Assembly (NCBI RefSeq): GCF_030704685.1
Contig: NZ_JAUZDX010000008.1
Coordinates: forward strand, 1-64,000
Source: Acidovorax sp. A1169
GTDB taxonomy: Bacteria; Pseudomonadota; Gammaproteobacteria; Burkholderiales; Burkholderiaceae_C
Reading direction: 5' to 3'
DNA: 64,000 nucleotides
In this document: positions 59,278 through 64,000 of the stretch, piece after piece
Numbering within the stretch: the stretch's first letter is position 1
Layout of the letters: each line of letters opens with the position of its first letter
Position numbers and translations under genes: made by a program
Notes under the pieces: generated by a model
What the model was told of the DNA's origin: nothing
Database searches by the model: none
What the model saw: the letters and a program-made list of their open reading frames with translations, nothing else

Positions 59278-59601
59278 TTCGATCACCACGCCGAGCAGCG
59301 AATAGATCAGCGAGCCGATCAGCGCGGCAGCAAAGCCGGTGACCTGGAAGCCATCGAGCACGCTGGCCGCAGCCCAGAACATGAGCGCGTTGATGACAAA
59401 AAGGAACAGCCCGACCGTCACGATCGTCACGGGCAGTGTCAGCACCACGAGGATGGGGCGCAAGATTACATTGAACAGACCGATCACGAAGGCCGCGATC
59501 AGCGCCGACGGGAAGCTCTGCACCACCACACCGCTGTAGACATAGGCCACGAACAGCAGCGATGCGGCGCTGAGCAGCCATTTCAGAAGAAGTCGGATCA
59601 T
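59245..59601 (-). CDS. Phage-holin-family / YvlD-like small membrane protein
   Basis: The 118-residue protein has four membrane segments (about 5-25, 28-48, 52-72, 88-110) and the family FNVILRPILVVLTLPVTIVT segment. Members are called holin-like but occur widely in chromosomes and their function is unknown. The stop overlaps the convergent protease gene by 33 bp. The ATG at 59601 gives the family N-terminus MIRLLLKWLLS. Confidence 0.85.
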   Translation of the reverse strand: MIRLLLKWLLSAASLLFVAYVYSGVVVQSFPSALIAAFVIGLFNVILRPILVVLTLPVTIVTVGLFLFVINALMFWAAASVLDGFQVTGFAAALIGSLIYSLLGVVIESALGGLFTKK

Positions 59602-59688
59602 GGGCCACAGGATAGCATTGGCCTGTGGCAAGAGGGAGGGGGGCGCAGGCGGTCGGACCACTCCGACCACCTTCCCCTCGAAGCCTGG

Positions 59689-60150
59689 TTACTCGGTGCC
59701 CAGCACCATCAGCAAACCCACGCTGGCAAACAGGCTGCTCAGCGTGCCGGGCAGTGACCAGCGATTGCCGCTCGGCACGGTAGTGGCCGCGTCGGGTATT
59801 GCATCCAGCTTGGGGCGGCGCGCGTCCACCACCTGGGCCTTGGTGCTGCCCATGTCGGCCTGCAGCCGGTCCGTCAGCTCAGGTAGCGGGCCCTTGGCCA
59901 GCACCATGGTGACGTGGTCGGGGTGCGCCCTGAGGCCTGGCACCACCTGGGCGAACAGCTTGTCGGCCCACTTGGCGCGCCAGTTCTCGCGCGCGCTGTG
60001 GCTCACCCACTTGCTGATGCGATGGGTCATGCGTGGCGCGCACGCCACCAGCACCCAGTGCGTATTGCCAGCTGAACCGCGCGCAAACAGGGGCGCGAGG
60101 ATCTGCTGTGCATGGGCTGCGTCGTCCACGTACACGATGACTTTGTCCAT
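59689..60150 (-). CDS. Small protein with C-terminal membrane segment, universal-stress-like
   Basis: The 153-residue protein starts MDKVIVYVDDAAHAQQILAPL, which resembles the nucleotide-binding start of universal stress proteins, and ends with a short hydrophobic stretch (LSSLFASVGLLMVLG). No conserved ATP motif is obvious. A GGAG site lies 10 bp before the ATG at 60150. It follows the TerC gene on the same strand. The function is unknown. Confidence 0.72.
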   Translation of the reverse strand: MDKVIVYVDDAAHAQQILAPLFARGSAGNTHWVLVACAPRMTHRISKWVSHSARENWRAKWADKLFAQVVPGLRAHPDHVTMVLAKGPLPELTDRLQADMGSTKAQVVDARRPKLDAIPDAATTVPSGNRWSLPGTLSSLFASVGLLMVLGTE

Positions 60151-60185
60151 ATGCGTAAGCTCCCTGGTCGGGGGCTGCCGCCAAA

Positions 60186-60202
60186 GGCGCTCGGCGAGCG
60201 CC
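60186..60202. terminator. Hairpin downstream of the second TerC gene
   Basis: GGCGCTC and GAGCGCC form a perfect 7-bp stem with a GGC loop, between the TerC stop and the small gene downstream. There is no T-run, so a terminator role is uncertain. Confidence 0.35.
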
Positions 60203-60235
60203 CCGCAGTCAGCCCATGGGGTCATTGAAGTCCGC

Positions 60236-60970
60236 TCAACCGTGTTCCACGGGGGCGGCTGTGGCAGCACGGCGTGCCAGGATCATCTTGCCAAGCGCCA
60301 GCACCAGCAGGGCACCTGCCACGCTCGCACCATACCTGATCATGTCGGTCTGAGGGATCTTGAACATCCATTGCCACTTGTCAGGATTGGAGAAGACCGG
60401 GTCGGTCACCAGCATGCCACCGGCGATCCAGCCCAGCAGCATCCCGCCCAGCGTGATGATGAATGGGAAACGCTCCATCAGCTTGATCACCAGCTGGCTG
60501 CCCCAGACGATGATCGGGATCGAGATCAAGAGGCCCAGGACCACCAGCAGGAACTGGTGCTCGCCGGCGTTCTGTGCAGCGCCGGCAATGGCGATCACGT
60601 TGTCAACGCTCATCACCAGGTCGGCGACGATGATGGTCTTGATGGCGGCCAGCAGCTTGTCGCTGCCCTGCACGTCACCGTGGCCGTCTTCATCGGGCGC
60701 CAGCAGCTTGACGCCGATCCACACCAGCAGCACTGCGCCCACGAACTTGAGGAACGGCAGCGCCAGCAGCGTCATGGCGAAGGCGATCAGGATCACGCGC
60801 AGGATGATGGCGCCTGCCGTGCCCCAGATGATGCCCTTGGTACGCTGGGCGGGTGGCAGCTTGCGGCAGGCCAGGGCAATGACCACCGCATTGTCGCCAC
60901 CCAGCAGGATGTCGATGATGATGATCTGTCCCAGCGCGAGCCAGAATTCGGGCGAAGCCAAAAAGTCCAT
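60236..60970 (-). CDS. TerC-family integral membrane protein (second copy)
   Basis: The 244-residue protein has seven membrane segments and the motifs GGDNAVVIALACRKLPPAQR near 24-43 and MSVDNVIAIAGAA near 120. It is a paralogue of the protein at 27156-27845 (shared DNAVVIALA, SIPxxVxGS, LMERFPxI). It may handle manganese or metal homeostasis. The ATG at 60970 follows AGGA at a good distance. Confidence 0.92.
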   Translation of the reverse strand: MDFLASPEFWLALGQIIIIDILLGGDNAVVIALACRKLPPAQRTKGIIWGTAGAIILRVILIAFAMTLLALPFLKFVGAVLLVWIGVKLLAPDEDGHGDVQGSDKLLAAIKTIIVADLVMSVDNVIAIAGAAQNAGEHQFLLVVLGLLISIPIIVWGSQLVIKLMERFPFIITLGGMLLGWIAGGMLVTDPVFSNPDKWQWMFKIPQTDMIRYGASVAGALLVLALGKMILARRAATAAPVEHG

Positions 60971-61506
60971 AAATTCCTCAATATCGGTAGGCAAAAGGAG
61001 GGCTTGGCGCCAATGTAGCGCCAAGTCCACCTGGGGGATAGAGGGCCTGCGGTCGGAGGATCAAGGGCTCGCCCGCGTTGCGCGGAGCGTCGAATCGGGA
61101 GGGCGGCCTTGATCAGCCCACAGAGGGCCCATCAAAGGTCTTGCTCGACCCAGCGCCCTCCATGCGCGCTGGATCCGGATTGCCGGAAGCGGTGTTTCGC
61201 TTCGTACTGACGACAGATCCGATGCCACGCGCTAATTGTGCCCCGGGGGCGCAGTGCGGATGCGTGGCGGGAGCTACTCCCCTTCGAAGCCGCAATTGGA
61301 CCATCGCCCGGCCGTGAACGCAAGCCCCGCAGAACGCGGTCGGCTGGCACCCACGAGAGAACGGGCACATGCCACCGCGCATTTCGTTCGGAATTTTTTT
61401 GCCTTTACGGTGTGACAAAACCGTGACTATCATATGTTTCGCCATGCATCTGCACCACCCGCAGGCTGCATCCCCGCCTTCCCCACTGGATTGAGGACCG
61501 AGACCC
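60971..61506. other. Noncoding region between TerC and ggt
   Basis: This 536-bp region separates two divergent genes and should contain both promoters. A sigma-70-like pair and a dyad are placed near 61404-61433. The remaining sequence shows no gene; the minus-strand frames in it have no recognisable features and lack plausible starts. Confidence 0.5.
61404..61433 (+). promoter_or_regulatory. Candidate ggt promoter with overlapping dyad
   Basis: TTTACG at 61404-61409 and TATCAT at 61428-61433 are spaced by 18 bp. Between them the inverted repeat ACGGT-GTGACAAA-ACCGT occupies 61407-61424, a plausible operator position between -35 and -10. The gene starts 73 bp further on. Confidence 0.45.
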
Positions 61507-63372
61507 ATGACCATCTCCACCACCGGGCGCCGCTGGCAGCTCGCCCTGCTCAGCGCAGCCGCCGTGGCCGCACTGGCTGCCTGCGGAGGCAGCAACGACA
61601 CCCCCATCGCCGAGCCCGTGGAGCAGTACGTACCGCCCGAGCCGCCCTCGGGCTACACGCCCAAGACCATCGCCTATGCCAACAAGGACATGGTCGCTGC
61701 GGCCAACCCGCTGGCCGTGCAGACTGGCACCGCCATCCTGGCCAAGGGCGGCAGCGCCATCGATGCGGCCATCGCCGTGCAGATGGTGCTCAACCTCGTG
61801 GAGCCGCAATCGTCGGGCATCGGCGGCGGCGCCTTCATGCTGCACTTCGACAAGGGCGCCAACCGGCTGCTGGCCTATGACGGCCGCGAGACCGCGCCCA
61901 TGGCTGCCACGCCCAACCTGTTCATCGGTGCCGATGGCAACCCGCTGGCCTTCCTGACCGCGGTGGACGGCGGCCTGTCCGTCGGCACGCCCGGCGTGCT
62001 GCGCATGCTCGAAGCCGCGCACAAGGCGCATGGCAAGCTGCCCTGGAAGGACCTGTTCGACCCGGCCATCAAGCTCAGCGAAGACGGGTTTGCCATTTCC
62101 CCGCGCATGAGCGTCTCCATCGCCGGCTCGGCCGCGCGCATCAAGGCCCAGGGCGAGCCCGGCGCCAGCTACTTCCTCAAGGCCGACGGCTCGGCCAAAG
62201 ACGCAGGCACCCTGCTCAAGAACCCCGAACTGGCAGCCACCTTGCGCACCATCGCCGCTGGCGGCGCGGATGCGTTCTACAAGGGCGCCATCGCCGCCGA
62301 CATCGTGGCCAAGGTCTCGGGCCACCCCACCAACCCCGGCAAGCTGGCGCTGTCCGACCTGAACAACTACACCGCCAAGGTGCGTGAACCCGTGTGCGGC
62401 GTGTACCGCACCAAGTACCGTGTCTGCGGCATGCCCGCGCCCAGTTCGGGCGGCATCGCCGTGCTGCAGACCCTGGGCATGCTGGAGAGCTTCGACCTGG
62501 CGGCGATGAAGCCCAACACGCTCGACTCGGTGCACGTGGTCTCCGAAGCCTACCGCCTGGCCTATGCCGACCGCGCGCTGTACGTGGCCGACCCGGACTT
62601 CGTTGCCGTGCCCCAGGCCGGCATGATCAATGCCGACTACCTCAAGGGCCGTGCGCGCCTGATCGACATGCAGCGCAGCATCGGCACGCCCGTGGCCGGC
62701 ACGCCGCCCGGCGTGGTGGCAACCCGCGGTGCCGACAGCTCACTGAACCTGCCCTCCACCACCCACCTGTCCATCGTGGATGCTTCGGGCAATGCCGTGT
62801 CGATGACCACCACCATCGAGAACGGCTTCGGCAGTCTGCAGATGGTGCGCGGTTTTCTGCTGAACAACCAGCTCACCGACTTCTCGTTCACCGCCACCGA
62901 CTCCGCCGGCAAGGCCATCGCCAACAGCGTGCAGCCTGGCAAGCGGCCGCGCAGCTCGATGGCGCCGACCATCATCTTCAACGCCGCCACCGGCGACTTC
63001 GAAGGGGCCATCGGCTCGCCCGGCGGCAGCGCCATCATCCAGTACACCGCCAAGAGCATCCTGGGCATGACCGACTGGGGACTGAACGTGCAGCAGGCCA
63101 TCAACCTGCCCAACTTCGGCGCGCAGACCAACGCCACCACCTCGATCGAGAAGGGCTCGGTCATCGACACGGCGGCCATCCGCGACGGCCTCAGGGCGCG
63201 TGGCCACACCGTGGCGCAGACCGACACCTTTGCCAGCGGGCTGCACGGCGTGGTGTTCAACGGCGTGCGCGCCAACGGCAATGCCGGCCTGCTCTCGCGC
63301 AACCCCGCAGCGGGTACTTACGCCGGCGGTGCTGATCCACGGCGTGAGGGCATTGCGCTGGGCAACAACTGA
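61507..63372 (+). CDS. ggt: Gamma-glutamyltransferase, lipoprotein type
   Basis: The 621-residue precursor has a lipobox LAAC near residue 26 and is predicted to be a periplasmic lipoprotein. The heavy chain shows SSGIGGGAFMLHFD near 100. Autocleavage is expected before the catalytic Thr418 in STTHLSIVDASGNAVSMT, and the small chain has NDEMDDF-like substitutions (LNNQLTDFSF) and GSPGGSAIIQY near 505. It cleaves glutathione and transfers the gamma-glutamyl group. A hairpin terminator follows. Confidence 0.95.
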   Translation: MTISTTGRRWQLALLSAAAVAALAACGGSNDTPIAEPVEQYVPPEPPSGYTPKTIAYANKDMVAAANPLAVQTGTAILAKGGSAIDAAIAVQMVLNLVEPQSSGIGGGAFMLHFDKGANRLLAYDGRETAPMAATPNLFIGADGNPLAFLTAVDGGLSVGTPGVLRMLEAAHKAHGKLPWKDLFDPAIKLSEDGFAISPRMSVSIAGSAARIKAQGEPGASYFLKADGSAKDAGTLLKNPELAATLRTIAAGGADAFYKGAIAADIVAKVSGHPTNPGKLALSDLNNYTAKVREPVCGVYRTKYRVCGMPAPSSGGIAVLQTLGMLESFDLAAMKPNTLDSVHVVSEAYRLAYADRALYVADPDFVAVPQAGMINADYLKGRARLIDMQRSIGTPVAGTPPGVVATRGADSSLNLPSTTHLSIVDASGNAVSMTTTIENGFGSLQMVRGFLLNNQLTDFSFTATDSAGKAIANSVQPGKRPRSSMAPTIIFNAATGDFEGAIGSPGGSAIIQYTAKSILGMTDWGLNVQQAINLPNFGAQTNATTSIEKGSVIDTAAIRDGLRARGHTVAQTDTFASGLHGVVFNGVRANGNAGLLSRNPAAGTYAGGADPRREGIALGNN

Positions 63373-63384
63373 GCCGATTAACCT

Positions 63385-63407
63385 CCTTGCCCGCATGCCA
63401 GGCAAGG
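63385..63407 (+). terminator. First hairpin after ggt
   Basis: CCTTGCC and GGCAAGG form a perfect 7-bp stem with a 9-nt loop, 12 bp after the ggt stop. It stands before a T-tailed terminator. Confidence 0.45.
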
Positions 63408-63422
63408 CCGGTTATGCTCCGG

Positions 63423-63460
63423 GCCCCTGCCGGTTAGAACCTGGCGGGGGCTCTTTTTTT
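63423..63460 (+). terminator. T-tailed terminator abutting the next gene's start
   Basis: GCCCCTGCC and GGCGGGGGC pair with one G-T wobble, with an inner GGTT/AACC stem, and are followed by TCTTTTTTT that ends exactly at the ATG at 63461. The structure would end ggt transcripts. It also occupies the place of the ribosome site of the downstream gene, so it may attenuate that gene or the true start may lie further in. Confidence 0.75.
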
Positions 63461-63952
63461 ATGCCCCCCTCGTCCATCCACATCACCGACATCGAAGCCG
63501 CCATCAACCACTGGCGCGAGCGCTCCCCCTCGCCCGATGGCATGACCCTGGCGCCGGAGATCCGGGCCCTGGCCGAGGTGTATGCGCTGATGGTCTACTG
63601 GCACGAGGACGAGGCGGACGAGGCCAGCTTTCCGCCAGAGGCCATGGCTGCATGGAAGGCCTGGTACGACACGACGCCGGACACCCCGTGCATCGCCATC
63701 TGCTCCACCAGCCAGGGCGATGACCAATGCAAGGGCTGCGGCCGCAGCTTCGACGAGGTGCAGCACTGGCTCGCCTACACCGCAGCTGAAAAGCGCAGTG
63801 TGTGGCGCCGCATCACGCTGGAGCACTCGGCGTGGCGTTTCAACCGGTACTCGGAGCGCGCGGCAGAAGGGCCATCGGCGAAGCCCCCGGTGCCGCAGGC
63901 CTCTGCGGCCTCACCGGTGCCCCCGGCACGCAGCCGGCTCCGCCAGGCATAG
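63461..63952 (+). CDS. DUF3717/DUF1289-type protein
   Basis: The 163-residue protein has an N-terminal DUF3717-like helical segment (HITDIEAAINHWRER, then LAEVYALMVYWHE) and a C-terminal DUF1289-like part with the Cys set TPCIAICS and CKGCGRSFDEVQHW. The DUF1289 Cys arrangement suggests a small metal site. The ATG directly follows a T-run of a terminator, so no ribosome site is present for this start. The function is unknown. Confidence 0.82.
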   Translation: MPPSSIHITDIEAAINHWRERSPSPDGMTLAPEIRALAEVYALMVYWHEDEADEASFPPEAMAAWKAWYDTTPDTPCIAICSTSQGDDQCKGCGRSFDEVQHWLAYTAAEKRSVWRRITLEHSAWRFNRYSERAAEGPSAKPPVPQASAASPVPPARSRLRQA

Positions 63953-64000
63953 CCGCCCCTGTACGCCGCGCTTGCAAACCGGTATGGTGGGGCCATGCTG

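Noticed and set aside
61113-61607. A 164-codon minus-strand frame upstream of ggt
   Set aside because: It overlaps the start of ggt and has no domain, no good start and antisense-like composition.
63995-64000. Possible start codon of a following plus-strand gene (ATG CTG at the window end)
   Set aside because: Only two codons are visible, so it cannot be supported as a gene.

Overview
The window reads as about 64 kb of the chromosome of a GC-rich betaproteobacterium, most likely a member of the Comamonadaceae (Acidovorax and relatives). This rests on the high GC content, the Bug-family solute receptors, a topoisomerase III with a SWIB tail, recA-recX near sucCD, a sigma-54 type pilA promoter and the general style of the proteins. 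No tRNA, rRNA, CRISPR array or intact insertion sequence was found. Names and functions come from reading motifs by eye; no database search was run.

Layout. 1-11.6 kb: a metabolic and housekeeping stretch with a DMT exporter, an Old Yellow Enzyme plus EthD pair, topoisomerase III (topB), a SET-domain methyltransferase overlapping birA, a SPOR-like protein, a Bug receptor and a NAPE-PLD-like metallo-hydrolase. 11.6-20.8 kb: two OmpR-type two-component systems placed head to head, a beta-lactamase-fold lipoprotein, an N-formylglutamate amidohydrolase-like protein, a second very similar Bug receptor divergent from a LysR regulator, and a MarR regulator. 20.9-27.9 kb: recA-recX, an OmpA-family protein, short-form argC, sucC-sucD and a TerC-family protein.

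28.0-35.4 kb is a compact signalling cassette on the plus strand: CHASE2-Ser/Thr kinase, PP2C phosphatase, FHA protein, CHASE2-class III nucleotide cyclase and a class II-type cyclic nucleotide phosphodiesterase. It leads directly into a sigma-54-type promoter and a type IV pilin gene. Behind it lie a TfpX/TfpZ-like accessory gene and a second pilin of identical length.

36-57 kb is accessory in character: visibly lower GC, long noncoding stretches, a small element with 20-bp terminal inverted repeats, a membrane/spermidine-synthase fusion protein, and a 12-gene minus-strand glycan-type cluster. That cluster has a VioA-like sugar aminotransferase, an acyl carrier protein, a FabH-like synthase, two SDR reductases, three left-handed beta-helix acyltransferases interleaved with two Rieske oxygenases, an FkbM methyltransferase, a small unknown protein and a TPR/SPINDLY (OGT-like) glycosyltransferase. 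A GT-C-like membrane protein closes the region. The best reading is synthesis of an N-acylated dideoxy-amino sugar and its transfer to a surface protein or glycan. The alternating acyltransferase/Rieske pairs are the most novel part of the window.

57-64 kb returns to the core genome: moaC, a BepA-like M48 protease, a holin-like membrane protein, a small stress-type protein, a second TerC paralogue, a lipoprotein gamma-glutamyltransferase and a DUF3717/DUF1289 protein.
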